DNA of 64,000 nt, taken from the NCBI RefSeq assembly GCF_029168945.1, contig NC_083610.1:77925580-77989579 (forward strand), in the 5' to 3' direction. Below are positions 1 through 12,422 of the stretch, in pieces; the stretch's first letter is position 1; every line of letters starts with the position of its first letter. The notes beneath the pieces were generated by a model. It was given only the letters and a program-made list of their open reading frames with translations, did no database searches and was not told the origin of the DNA. Made by a program: the position numbers and the translations under genes. The stretch is from Cannabis sativa (taxonomy: Eukaryota > Streptophyta > Magnoliopsida > Rosales > Cannabaceae).

Positions 1-1235
1 TGACGTAATGTTTCTAAGAATAGTTGGTGTTGGTGCTCCTAGTGCAGTTTTGGCTATGATTCTAACACCCATGTTTTTTGATACATAAAGAATAGTACAC
101 ATTATACACCGTTAAAAAGTATTACTTAGATTAAATACAATCACACTATGGTCTTGTGAAGGGACATGTCAATGTCAAAATCAATCCTTCACCCTTTTTT
201 TTTTTTTTTTTTTTTTTTTGAGAGTGAGACAGAGAGGGGTGACATGTCAAAATCAAGTAGGCAAAGCGTAGAGATTATATCAAACGGTAAAGCAAGATGC
301 GAAGATTGGCAGATCAGATCCTCAAATATATATCTAAATAATGATACAGTACACATGTGGCAACTGGCACAAATCAAAATGTATTATTCTAGCTTTTGGG
401 ATTGTTTTGGAAGGGGCTCAAACGAATATGTTAAAAAAGAATTAACTTTTGACTGTTTTGATTAACGTGGTTTGGCCAGTAAATTAAAAACAGAACGTGG
501 TTTTTGAGGAGTAAAAAAGAAGCTCCCCTGGTTTTGTTACCTTTTTCTTTCCCTTTGTCGTTTAAAAGGTCAGCCATATAGTCAGTCATAGTCATATGGT
601 TTTGTCTAAAAAGACGGCAAAAGCCAGCCAGAGGACTGCGTTGAATCAGTTCCTAATTTTTATAATAATAATAATAATGTTTGAAAATGTTTCTGATAAA
701 TATTTTAAGTCATAAATTAAGAATGAAGGAAGATAAAGTTTGAAACTTGAGCTAGTTATTAGGATTGAGACTTTAGTTTAAGTTAGTTAAGTCATTAGTC
801 TTAACCTTTGACCACAATTGGCATATACGGATATGGTTAGAGTAAGTACCTAATCCCAAGTTTTAAAAGTTGCAAACTAATAGCGACCTGTAAAAATAAG
901 TGTCACAGGTATGTATCACTATCACTGGGATGGGACCACTCACCACGACTCCACCATCACTATTCCATAATCCATACACATGTATAAGTGATGAAACCAG
1001 AATCAAACAAACTCGTTGGACTTCTCAAATTTCTTTTTTGTAAGAAAATAAGAATAAGTTCCGCACAATAAATTAGTAAGAAACACATATCCAATAATAA
1101 AATTCACCTTTTTGCAACTAGTAAAAACACAACAAAAGGATACACATAATACTCGTTTTCTTTCCTTCCCTATTTTGGTTTTTACTGATAAAGTTTCACC
1201 TTTTTACAAATGGATTTTCTTCCACAAATTGAGTG

Positions 1236-1268
<33 letters not shown>

Positions 1269-1530
1269 TTATCAATGATGTTAAAAGTAACATAACATCA
1301 TATGAGAAAATAAGGAGAGGAAAGAGTGGAAAACAGTCAAAAAATAGAGTTATCAACAACCCAATTTCACTCAACTGGGAGGGCAATACAGTATACGCAC
1401 ACTTGCCTGCCAATGACAATAATCAGCAGCAGCATTCCGTCACAGATTCTAGATGCCTGCATGATTGGATTAGTGCCAAATCTGACCAAAACACAAAAAA
1501 AAAAACCTTAAACCTGTGCTTATTTTGATG
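1..1530. other. Intergenic DNA and kinesin 3' flank
   Basis: No gene is supported here. The stretch holds a run of 25 T (195-219) and a CT dinucleotide repeat (about 1238-1259) that runs into a TA repeat. The part next to 1530 is expected to contain the 3' UTR and polyadenylation region of the minus-strand kinesin gene. The short open frames run through low-complexity DNA and show no domain. Confidence 0.6.
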
Positions 1531-4500
1531 CTAAACACCAATATTGTTGTTCAGCAACCGCAGGAGAGAAATGCTCCCTTGAGTTCTATTTCTCTCTTCC
1601 GCATAAAATTTCTTTCCTCCCCTATTTTCCTGCACAATATAGTTGGAATAACAATGAGAGAAATGAATATATATATATGTATATAAAAATATATTTCATT
1701 TGAGATTATAGGAACTGCTTTCATTCAATTTTAATACCAAAAAGTAAAATTTAATTTCCTAAAAGGAAAAAACCAACAAAATTTACCTTTCGTTTCTCAC
1801 TTTTTTCATCAATTTCCAGAGTACTAAAGTCTTTTAGAAGTACAGATGAGGCTGGCAAAAGTCTCCTGATCACCACAGTAATTTTATACAGGATTAAATT
1901 TGACAGAGCACAAGCTTGAAGGAACTACTAATTAATGGCATCAAAGGCAACAAGTAATGCCAGCTCACTGACCTTCTCGGTTTTCCTGGTTTGGAGGAAG
2001 TATCAGCGCTTCTTCGTTCATTATTGAGCACACTAACATCTTTGCAGTCTTTAGTATTTGCTAGGTCTTCTTTTAATGACGTTGATTGAGCCAGTGATTC
2101 CTGGAAAGCACAAGAAATTGGAAGACTATTAAATGAAGAACATACAATTAAAGTTATACGTCAATCAAAACTACATTTAAAGAAAGAGACAGCATTATAT
2201 TCAAAAAGGACAATATTGTGTGATCAACATTCACTTTCTTTTGGTTTTTCTATTGTCTGATTAATACAATTTAATTAATTGTATTAGTTTTTAGCTTTTG
2301 TATTTTAGAATTGTTAATGTTGGATTGATGTTCTCTGCATTGAAAGTTGAGTTATATTGGCTGTTTTTAAGATACATTAGCGTAAAACAGACGCTGAAAC
2401 TATTGCAACAGGGTGCTTGGCGCGGGCACGGGATGTGCTACATGCTGACACAATAAACTGCAAGTCTAGATCAACTTCTTCCAACACAAAAGCATATATT
2501 TGCTTCAGTTGTGCACGAACACAAAAGAGTATGCATCAATTCCCTACTGAAGCTGAATCTAACATTTTGCGTCATCAAATTTAGCTTCGCTAATTGTAAT
2601 GACGCAAAAATCCTTTATTGAAAAAATTAGGCATTTTGTTGTAGTGCATGAAGAAATATGAAAAATTAGGGATATTTACGGCAAAAGAACCAAAGTTATC
2701 ATGTTGTAGCATTTAAATACTCAAGTTATTTATTTACGACAAAATAACTATATTCTTACGTTTATAACACTTTATTACCTTTTTTCAAAAAAAAAAAACA
2801 CTTTATTACGCTTGTAGCACTTATGTAGCCAAGTTTTTGGTGCTTAAGTGTACTTGCATGATATCAAATCTTCATATAACTTGGGTACTTGAGTGCTACA
2901 AATGTAATAATTAAGGTATTTTTAACGTTAAAAAATAACTAGGATAATCAAATGCTACAAACATAATAATTTGAGAATTTTTGCAACTAAAGAAATAAGA
3001 TATACTTAAGTGCTACAAACGTACTAACTTCGTATTTTGACGCAGGTATCCCCATTATTGATAAGCAATGCTAGGGGATGAATTCTCAACCATGTCAACA
3101 ACCAAACCTCTTGCCTAAAATGAAGGGAAAGAAAAGGTGTTTCAGTGTATCAACCAAAAAGTTTTTTTAACGAATTCCAAAAGTATAAGGTGGCGACTAA
3201 CAGGGGTGTCAATAATTTGTTCGTTGTGAACACACACCAACCCTTTCAATTGTGAAGAACAATCTTCTTCATTCACCTAGAGGTCCAACTAATGAGTTAA
3301 AACTCTAAAAATTTACAAGACAAGCTAAACAACATGCACCTCAGCATTTTGCATCCACAAGGAAATGCATGTGTTCCTGCTCCAAGTTGATGGATTTAAA
3401 AATATTTATTTTGAGACAAGTAAAAAAAGACAAGCATAAGAAAACACATTGTATACCTGTAACTGGGAAAAATTTTGATCCTGATCAGTATTAGAATCAA
3501 ACTTGTCAGAACTTTTACCGGATGAAGCTACCCTAAAGCTAAGAGAATCACATGCTGTGTTTGTCTGCACACACAATGTAAAAAATATCCACAAAGATTT
3601 AGCTAATGGGAATTACGAGAAGAGGTAAAAAAGAAAGCAGTGAAACATTTATCTTCACCTGAGAGGATGGAACTGGATCCTGTGTTGAAATATCTATCTT
3701 CACCTGAGAGGATGTAATTGGATCCTGCGTTGAAATATCTATCTTTAACTGGGAAAAATTCTGATCCTGATCAGTATTAGAATCAAACTTGTCAGAACTT
3801 TTACTGGATGAAGCTACCCTAAAGCTAAGAGAATCACATGCTGTATTTGCCTGCGCACACAATGTAAAAAATATCCACAAAAATTAAGCTAATGGGAATT
3901 ACGAGAAGAGGTAAAAAAGAAAGCAGTGAAACATTTATCTTCACCTGAGTGGATGTAACTGGATCTTGTGTTGAAATATCTATCTTCACCTGAGAGGATG
4001 TAATTGGATCCTGCGTTGAAATATCTATCTTTACCCGAGAGGGTGTAACCGGATCCTGTGTCAACATGGAGTTGTAAGTTCGGGGAGTACTGTTGCACTC
4101 GGATGGGCAAAGGTCCACATTTGACTGAAAATAAATAAATTCAGTACACGTGTTAGCCTTCCAACATCATTAGATGCTGCATAAATAGAAAGCATGTTTG
4201 GTTTTTCTTTTAAACTCTTGTAATGGCATTCCATTGTAATGACTACTGCATCATTTATATGAAAAGTGATTACACTCAAATACCTCATGAATCCTCATTG
4301 CCATTACTTAAATTGACTCTCTTATCCTTATTTAATACTTTTTCTCACTAAACTAGGGATCATTTTGTCAATTTACCATTTATTCCATGTTCAATCAAAC
4401 ATAACAATCAATTCCTATTACCATTTTTATTTCATTACATTGCTATTACAATTACACTTACTATTCCATTTCACCAAACCAAACACCACTGATATGGGAG

Positions 4501-7500
4501 TGAACTATTTATATGAAGAAGCATGCAGAACAGAGATAAGTATGTAAAACCTTGTCAAAATCACAAATATCAGGTCTATTTAACTTCCCACTGTGGTTGA
4601 CATTAGTCCCTGTTTCAACAAGAGCAATTTCCACAGACTTCTGCAGGGAAGAGTTACTGCATGACTCTGCACCTCCTAGCTTCTTCTCCAGCACAACATA
4701 TCTTGCCTTTTCAACCTTAAGGTTTTCGTTGAGATGCTGAATTTCATTTTCTGCCACCTAATCATGGCAAAATAGAATTTAATTAAATAGTTGAAATTGC
4801 AACCATATTCAGATATCATATGATTACAACCCCTAAATTAGATAGTAGACAACCTTAACTGATTACCTTCAACTTTTCTCTATACTGCTTCAAGGTATTC
4901 CAAAAAGCTTTAGCAAAATTTTGCCAAATCTCACAATTTCTCTCTAAGTCAACAGAGCTTGACACTAATGGTGCACGATCAGATATTTCTGATATGAAGA
5001 TTTTTGTGTCCTCTGTTATAAAAAAGAAAGATGATCAAAAAGAAACTCTACAAGTACATAAACAGAAAAACAGAACCATGTAGGTTCAAAGTACCTTTTC
5101 CACAACCTTCCCCAGTGGTGTGTTGGTCATCTTCATCAGTCTTTCCTTCTTCGATCTAAAAGCAAACACAATAAAAAGGCAATAAGGAATCCCAACATTA
5201 GGTTCAATTTAAAACCATGCAGCCAAGTAAAGTGGAAAAGAAACGCTTAATACCACAAAGAATACTATTTTGATATTGTACAACCTCTACGCAGTAATTA
5301 AACTCAAATTCTGTTTGCCGTACAAAGAAAAAAACTCAAATTTTGTGTTTAGTGTAGAAAATTTAACATGCAAGGGAGGAATAAAGTACCCCACAAGTAT
5401 CAGCCCCACTGAATTTCATTCTCTTTGGCTTCTTATTTTTGGACAAAGCCTGAAACTGCCTCTTGTTACTGGGAACATTTGGTGGTTCTTCAACGTTGTC
5501 AAACCTATACAACAATGTAAACATTAATTCCAAAACAAACTAAATAACTCAGGGAGCATTCAGGTTTAGAGCCTCACCTTATTCTCATTAGAGGAGAAGC
5601 TTGCCTTAACAGGTAAGTGGTATCAAGATAATCTTCTTCCCCCGACTTGACAGTTAAAATCTACAATAAAGCCAAGAATAAGATAGTAGCTGATAAAAGA
5701 ACATATAAGAAAAGTGAAATCTTCAGTGAACTGATTTGTGAAGCAGACAGATTAGACAAGCTGTTCATGACCAAGTTAAACAGAGGTATAGGGAAAAGAA
5801 AATACATACCAATGCCATCCTCTTCTTCCCTTCCATATAATCTCGTAAATACCTGGTCAACTGTCCAGGCACAAGGTAAAGGTGTTAGAATTGTGATACA
5901 AGGTCACACTTTTGTAACAACGTTGTAGAATCAAAAGAATTCTAAAAAATAATAAAATATAAGATAAAATGCAACCCAATACTGGTAATGATTAACTAAA
6001 ACGTCCCCAAAAAAGGTGAATAGTATCTGGAAATGTACCAACGAGTTTTGAAAGTGCTTCTGCAATGGCCGCTTAGGGTTCCTTTGATGCTCCAACAAAG
6101 ACTAAAAACAAATGAAAAAACAAGCACCATCGGAGCGAGACAACCAATACACAATCGAGCAACAAAACGTGAAAGAAAGTAAAAGAAGCTTAGAAGTTTT
6201 ATAAAGTCAACATCCTGAAAAGCAACTGTATCATAGCATTACGAGTGCTACATAATAAGCCAAGATAAGGTAACATACTCTTAGGCATGAGCCAAAAACC
6301 ATTGATGTATTATTGATGAAATTACTTTCAAGCAACCTTGACCCCTGAAAAGTGACAAACAGAACAAGCATTTAGAATCATATACACCTTAATAGTATCT
6401 AACAATTTGAGTATAACCGCAAATAAGATATAAACAAAGAAATAATCATTTCATGAGAACAATTCAATTACATAAACTGAAAAATGACCTGATTGCCAGT
6501 TTTCTTCTCTCTTTCAGCTCCAGCAAGATCAACTATACTTAAAACAGCACTATTGGCTTGGTGCTCATCTTGCCCTTCAAATTCACTACCAACACTACGG
6601 ATGTTGATAATGCACTGCGACCGACTAAATGAATGAAAAAAAAGGATATAAATGTATAAATACTGGAAACGCTGTAAATAACTTCTCAAAGCATTCATTT
6701 AACTTAATTGCCTATATATAACAAAGTAGTTTAAAACTTTAAACTTTGAGATCACATAAAAGGATATTAGCTATTTCTCTTCAAATAATTAAGCAAATTT
6801 TTATTGATGGCAAAAACTCGAATAACTTGTAATCTGGCCAACAAGTCATTACTATGAAAAGTTGAAAACTGGTAAAGAAAACGTTCATGCCATGCATCAA
6901 CTGCTACCTTACTTCCATTGTACATACAGTAAACCAACCTGGTATAAATACATAAGGCATTCCCATATGCACTCTACAAAAGTTCAAAACTATAAAAAGA
7001 TTAGATTGTTGCTTCAATGCACCTAGACTGGCTATTTGTATTGGTCGTTGCAGTGAGACGATTAACAATTGCATGAGCTACTAAGGCTTCTGCTTGTCTT
7101 GCATCAGTAACAGTTACCTGTTCAACCAAAACAAAAAAGAAGTACGTATACATGTTATGTATTTGTATACTATACATCATTAAAGCTCCGCATCCACTAA
7201 AATTGGCTAATTAACCTCTTGAAGCCCTTTAATGGAAGATTTTTGCATGGTTAAATCAGCTCCACCTCCACCCGGCGATAAGTCAAACAATTTCTCTCCT
7301 TTACGTTCCGATTGTATTTCAAATATGGATATACTAAATGCTCTGCTAAGAAAAGAAATGATAGTCCATTCTGATCACATTATTCTTCAAGAAAATTTTG
7401 TCAATTAACAGTGTTTTCTAACCAATTTTTACCTCCGGAGTTCAGAATCCGTCTCCAATGGAGGCTTAAATATCTGGCGAAGCGTGCGTGGTAGAATTCC

Positions 7501-8258
7501 AGGATCCCTAACGCTTCCAAAAACGGTATGAGTCTTGCCGGAGCCGCTAGGCCCTAGAGTAGCAAGCATACCACTTTTACCCTTTAAAAAATCCTCGACC
7601 AAAGGGCTTACCATCTTCTCATATACTTCTTCCTATCAACAGTCACGAGAAATTGCATAAAGGAATGGAATGTCGATTTATAGATACATTTACACAAACC
7701 AAATAAGTTCTTCAATTTATCGCTACAGAAACAAACAAACTACCCAACCTGAGAAGAATCGGGAGCAAAGACGTGAGAAAATCCTTCATAAACTTCCGAT
7801 TTCACTCGTTTAGCCTCCTGCAAGTTCATGGGTGGCGTGAGCGTAACCGAGTGGCAATCATTAACTTTGATGCAGACTTCGCTAGACTTCTTCTTATTCG
7901 TAGTTGCATCTCTGGCAGAGGTCTTCTTCGCGGGATTTTGAGGCCAAGCATTTTTAGCTCTAGACTTGGGAAAATGATCTTTGTCTGAACTCGTTGACGA
8001 CAAAATGGGTCTGACTCTGAGAAAGACCCTAAGATTTTCAGAGATTGAGTCAACAAATTTGGGTTTAGGGTTTTCAGAAACTTCCATGGACAAAATTTCT
8101 TCGGTCGGAAAGGATGGAATTTCTTGTGCCGTGGATGAAGAAGAATGAGGTGGAACTTGGGGAGGTTTTGTGTCAGTGGTAGCAGGCCTGGCCTTTCGGG
8201 ATGGGTTCCGACGAATCGTGACCGAGTATGGACATGTTAGAGGACTCTTCGTCTCCAT
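1531..8258 (-). CDS. KIN-6: Kinesin motor protein, KIN-6-like, 19 exons
   Basis: Microtubule motor ATPase. I place 19 coding exons on the minus strand: 8258-7749, 7632-7433, 7345-7216, 7117-7023, 6624-6489, 6344-6279, 6101-6039, 5860-5810, 5660-5578, 5504-5390, 5155-5095, 5012-4867, 4757-4551, 4124-3945, 3850-3659, 3564-3457, 2100-1973, 1865-1787, 1629-1531. All borders are GT-AG and all phases fit, giving 882 codons plus TAG. The motor domain runs from about residue 75 (ENLRVFLRVRP) to 445. The P-loop GPSGSGKT is at 197-204, switch I SSRSQ at 311-315 (Q where most kinesins have H) and switch II DLAGAERE at 344-351. NNTSMVFGSCLR and QKHFQNSLLTRYLRDY are also kinesin signatures. A charged, probably coiled-coil stalk lies near 553-590. 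A repeat-rich segment is encoded by exons 14-16, and the tail is basic (KPRRRLLPASS). The KIN-6 assignment is from remembered family resemblance; kinesin itself is certain. Confidence 0.9.
2667..3053. mobile_element. Short TIR element in the large kinesin intron
   Basis: The left end (gggatatttacggcaaaa, from 2668) matches the inverted right end (read on minus, ggggatacctgcgtcaaaa). Both then continue into a shared motif with 'aaagtta' or 'gaagtta' and 'tgtagca(c/t)tt(a)aa'. This makes diverged terminal inverted repeats of about 50 bp around 0.3 kb of AT-rich DNA. No coding capacity is seen, so it is a non-autonomous DNA element. I found no clear target duplication, and the superfamily is unknown. 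It lies in the 1356-bp intron between exons 16 and 17. Confidence 0.55.
3462..4033 (-). repeat. 286-bp tandem duplication across kinesin exons 14-16
   Basis: Positions 3462-3747 and 3748-4033 are direct copies offset by 286 bp with roughly 10 differences. The unit takes in the end of one exon, an intron and the start of the next. Exon 15 is therefore a hybrid: its 5' half matches exon 16 (the NTACDSLSFRVASS type) and its 3' half matches exon 14 (KIDISTQDP repeats). All exons concerned are phase 0, so the reading frame is kept. Within exons 14 and 15 a smaller 45-bp unit (VKIDISTQDPxxSSQ) is itself repeated. Confidence 0.85.
4193..4489. mobile_element. Putative MITE in kinesin intron 13
   Basis: The stretch begins with tgtttggttt and ends with the inverted aaaccaaaca. 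It is AT-rich and non-coding, and is full of 'attcc' and 'ccatt' motifs typical of small plant DNA elements. It lies in the intron between exons 13 and 14. I could not define a target duplication, so boundaries and class are tentative. Confidence 0.4.
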
Positions 8259-8480
8259 GGCAGAAAACCAGTCTCAGTCTCAGTTTCTCTCTCTCAAAGA
8301 AAAAAGGTTCTGTTCTTCTGATATGAAATTGGCGGAGAACCAGTTTTTTGAAAAACCATCGAATGAATGGGGCAGGCCCGGCCCGTACAGTGACGGCCCA
8401 TCAACGTTCATGAGCCTTTTACATTGGGAACTTACAAAAATACTGATTTTTGGCTCAATCTTTACAAAAACTACCACACG
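8259..8480 (-). promoter_or_regulatory. Kinesin 5' flank with GGCCCA site-II-like motif
   Basis: This GC-richer flank lies directly upstream of the kinesin ATG. It contains GGCCCA at 8395-8400 (TGGGCC on the gene's strand) and a nearby aggcccggccc tract. TGGGCC/site-II elements are known TCP-bound motifs in promoters of plant genes active in dividing cells, which would suit a mitotic kinesin. No convincing TATA box was seen. Confidence 0.35.
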
Positions 8481-8551
8481 GCATAAATAACTTTTATAGG
8501 CCTTTTTTTTTTTCTTTTATATTATAAACACAAAAAAAAAATGAGGTATCT

Positions 8552-9300
8552 ATCTTCCACACCTACGAACAAAACCACCACAGGAACACCAGAACAATCG
8601 AAAAACAACTTTTAATTCTGGTGAGATTGAGAAAAAACAATGAAATCAACGTTAAATAAATAATCATGGCAAAACAACTGTAAAACAATACTAAAACAAA
8701 GCAAAGAAAAGAAAGAAAAAAAGGATTTAAAAAAACTAACAATGTTCTGCACAGCTGCAATAGCAATTATATTTGCAAGCCCAATCTTAAAAAATTAGGA
8801 AAAAAAACTACTAAAACAACACAAAAATAAATGTAAAATAATAAACAGATATAACCACTTAGATAAACATAAAAGAACCACACACCTTAAAATCTCTATT
8901 CTAGTGAGCTCGTCAAATGTATTTTTAGGCGAGCCAGAATAAAAAAAAAACCACAAAATAACCACAGAGAAGGAAGAAGAAATGTATTTTATAGCCTCCA
9001 TCTTCCACACTCACGGATAAAACCACCACAGCACCACAAGAACACCCAAAAAATAATTATTAATTACAGCGAGATGGAGCAAGAACAGTAAAATCGACGT
9101 CAAAAAAATTATAGAAAACAACCATAAAACAACACTAAAATAAATAAATAAAAAAACAAAAGAACAAAAAAATAATTAAAAAAACTAATCATCTTCTGCA
9201 CAACCTCAACACTTGATACAATAGAGACTATATTTGTAAGCCCAGTTTTAGAAAATCAGATTAAAAAAAAACCAAACTCTTATCTTTTCAAAAAACATGA
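8552..9300. repeat. Diverged tandem duplication of about 447 bp, AT-rich
   Basis: A segment starting near 8552 (atcttccacac...aaaaccaccacag) recurs near 8999 with the same order of blocks. A shared block 'ttctgcaca' followed by 'atatttg.aagccca' occurs near 8742 and again near 9195. The copies have diverged strongly and are A-rich on the plus strand. No gene is supported between the kinesin promoter and the transposon at 9.6 kb. Confidence 0.5.
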
Positions 9301-9604
9301 CTGAAAACTTCAAAAACTAAAGAAAAATAAAATAAAAAAAAGATGAAGAAGAATAACTTAACAAGAAATAAAATAAGAACATGGAGAGAAAACTCAAAAT
9401 AAAAAACGTGAGTGTATGGGTTTTGAAAAAAAAAAAAAGAGAGAAGCCTATGAAGAAGAAGATGATGAACATGGAAAGAGAGAATAGAAAATAGGATGAA
9501 CATGGAGAGAGAACATGTATGTTGTGGGTCTCATTTTTATCATCATCAATTTTAAGTAAAAAAATAAGTATCAACATCAAACCTTTTATTTAAAAAGCTT
9601 TTGC

Positions 9605-9990
9605 TTTTTAAAAATGAAAAAATGCGGCAAAATCTCCAATACTTTTATTTTGATTGCATTTAACCCTCAAAACTAGGAAACTGTTAGCAATTTACAGTTT
9701 CCATCCACTTTAGGTGTTAAGTGCCTTACTAAATTGTCCATGTGTACATCTACGTGGACACAGTGTACACATGGCACAATTTTATTGGTCAACTTAAAAT
9801 ATTATTTAAAAATTAAAAAAATATAAATAAAAAAATATTTTTTTTCTTTTCAGCTTTTTTTTTCTTTTAAAAAAATAAAATAAAAAATTTGAAAATAATT
9901 AAACTTAAAAATAAATTTAGTTTGAGGGTATAAATTGAAAATGATAAAACCCTAATTAGAAACCCTAATTTTCTTTCTCTTTCTTCCTCA
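9605..9990 (+). repeat. Left terminal inverted repeat of the MULE-like element
   Basis: This pairs in inverse orientation with 23770-24148. Shared blocks, in order, are gcggcaaaat, acttttatttt, atttaaccctcaaaact, a gtgtacacatgg block, a caattttattgg block and aaccctaa(t/c). The end near 'gctttttaaaa' is approximate. Confidence 0.65.
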
Positions 9991-10664
9991 CTCGACACCC
10001 ATCTTCTCTCTCTCTACATTTGTGTGGCAGCCACTGGAACGACGGGACCACCGTGCTCCGATCACCCACGCCTCGACAGGACCACGAATCATCGTCCTCA
10101 GATCCAAAAAACCCCAGGGGCACACACGGGGTTAAGGCCGAGCTTGACGCGACAGAGAGAAAGTGTCTGAGAGCGAGAGAGGGATCGGGGAACACGAGTT
10201 CTTGGGATTTTGTGGCTCGTGGAGGTCAGCTATGGCCTCCGTTTAGGCCTTCGACGAACGAGAGTGGCTCCACTCAGAAAATCGAGAGAGACCAGTGAGA
10301 AGGGGAGAGAGATATATAAGATTTTTTGGTTTTTTCTAAGGGTTGCAAGTAAGGGTGAGCATAAATCGATCCAATCCAATGAGAACCGACTGATCCAATT
10401 ACAACCGATCGCCAAACATTGGATATCCAATTGTGATCGGATCGGATTGGATGTTATTTTTAAATATCCAATTGGATCGTATCGGATGGTGGATGGGGCA
10501 TCTAAAAATCTAATACATCCAACATCCAATCGAACTAATTAGTATTTTCATTTAGTTTGGATGAGTAATTAGATTTTATATTGTTATACGTCAAATCTAT
10601 ATGTATATATGAAAATTAACATTAAAGTTTTACTTTTTTTTTCTTGGATTGGATGGATCCAGTC

Positions 10665-11446
10665 TGTTGACCGAGATTTTCGGCAACTATTAAAATATGA
10701 TTATAATAAAGAGCTGTAAGAAAGTGAGATGAAGGTTTTTTACGTGGTTGGGGCGTTAATGAGCCTTAGTCCACGAGTCTCTGTTATTAATGGATGTATT
10801 TAATACAGATTCCACACTTGAGAGAATGTCTTTCTCTTAAATACAGAGAATGTTCTTGGTGAGTATTTTTTCTTTTTTGCTCTTTTGCAAACCAAGATTC
10901 TCCACCCCATTAAATGAGCTTTGAGGGGGTATTTATAGTGTTTTGGTGGGGTAATCCCTAGAATTGTTCTTACACATGTATCTGTAAGTATCCATAAAGT
11001 TGGGCATTTCCAATGAATATACCATGGGTGATGCATGGTCAAATCCCTAGGTGCTGTAGGGCTTTTATGAAGAATGTCCTTTTTTCCTTGTGATTGACGT
11101 GACTCTTCGCAGAGTAGCCGTCGCTAGACTTAAATGATCATTACTGTAGCGCTGCTGTTTGGGGGTTGTGCCGTCAGACTTTATTGCGTGTTACAGTCCC
11201 AACACGCTTCCTCCCATGCATCATTAAATGCGACTTGATTGCTCGGGAGAGACCTGACATATCCCGGAGAGCCTTCACGCTATACAAGCTTCCTGGAGTA
11301 CCTTGTACTCCGGGTGCCTCCTCCGGGACCCCTGCTAACAGCGCTTCCTTGTGGCGCACAAAGACTTAGCAAATGTTTACAAGTTATTTGATCCATGTGT
11401 CCCCTCTCGACTGGTCCACGTATTTTGGGCGAATTCTGGAGCAACA
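10665..11446 (-). repeat. Tat-A 3' LTR
   Basis: This 782-bp copy matches 22085-22866 with about four substitutions. In element orientation it follows a polypurine tract (cttgggggtaaa) and begins TGTTGC. Confidence 0.93.
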
Positions 11447-11462
11447 TTTACCCCCAAGCCTT
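11447..11462 (-). other. Tat-A polypurine tract
   Basis: Read on minus this is ggcttgggggtaaa, directly before the 3' LTR. It is the expected primer site for plus-strand cDNA synthesis. Tat-B has the same tract at 25745-25760. Confidence 0.75.
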
Positions 11463-11778
11463 GTTTACTTAGTAAAAATAAACCAAGGCTTGTTCAAGTG
11501 TCTCCGGTCGACTCCTCGGTCTTCTGATACGAACTTGGGGCGCGTGGAGGTGCGTCTAATAATGGCATTAAATGCAGCGATTCGCTTCTGCAGAGGTCGA
11601 TTCGTTTCACGCCCTATGATTGATGCGGCGCATTAATGGTGTCAGACGGACACTCAAACGTTTCCACCGCCTTTATGGCAGATTGATCTGATCCGTTGGT
11701 TTTCGGGAATTCGAATCGTGCGTCTCCTCTACCGTGCGATTGGTAGGTGATGACGCCTGTTCCTCATGCGTTTTTGCC

Positions 11779-12414
11779 TATAAAAGCCACCACTTTCCCT
11801 TCATTTCGGTTACTTTCCATCCCTTGCCATTTCTGCTCGAATTTCCTAGAGAGAAAATTCCCCAAAGTAGCACGAACTGCCTTAGCACTTACACACTCCT
11901 TTCAGTTTTCCAGCGTTTGCCTTCGCCGGTTCTTCTCAACTTTCACTACCCCCAGTTCAGCGATCTATTGTAAGTTCCTTGCATCCTTATTAACATGCTT
12001 TCATTTACTTCGTTCGCTTTCTGGGTTCGTATTTTGAGACTTCTGGGTGTGTGAGTGTTTAAGTTCTTCGAGTTCTGCTTTATGTTTACTGCATTAGTTG
12101 TAGAATCGCCATTATCATGCCTCTGTTGTAATCATACAGCTTTGTTTGAAGAGAGCCATGCATTTTTCGTTTAACAGTTGCTTAGGGCATAGGATGGTTT
12201 TTCTTTTTTTTTTTCTTTTTGCAAAACCACTTTCTGCGATTTCACTGCACCCGACACTTGTTCAGGGATTTTCTCCAGAGTTTCTCATGTGACACGTGTC
12301 CGGAGGGGGCCTCTTTCCAGCAGTTAGGGGACCCCCACTCCCTTTTTCTTGATTTAGGGTTTGGTATGGGACCTAACTGCTGGACTTTTCTATTTCCCTT
12401 TTTGTTTTTCTCAG
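11779..12414 (+). promoter_or_regulatory. Promoter and leader intron of the Tat-A antisense gene
   Basis: TATAAAAGCC at 11779 lies outside the LTR. It is followed by a leader with a donor at 11970 (ttg|gtaagttcct context) and an acceptor at 12413-12414 (ttctcag), 8 nt before the ATG at 12423. Tat-B keeps the same arrangement (TATA at 39385, donor at 39564, acceptor at 40023-40024). This argues for a real promoter and a spliced 5' UTR rather than chance. Confidence 0.65.
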
Positions 12415-12422
12415 AACACAAA

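Noticed and set aside
1204..1528. Overlapping open frames around the CT/TA repeat at 1238-1270
   Set aside because: They are low-complexity translations in the 3' flank of the kinesin gene, with no domain.
1894..1972. Reading kinesin exon 17 through to TAA at 1894
   Set aside because: A good donor at 1973|1972 and acceptor before 1865 give a basic RRRLLPASS tail and a further in-phase exon, which fits the gene better. The read-through could be a minor isoform.
10020..10340. GC-richer block in the MULE-like element that might be a captured gene fragment
   Set aside because: Open frames exist on both strands but none resembles a known protein. GC content alone is not enough.
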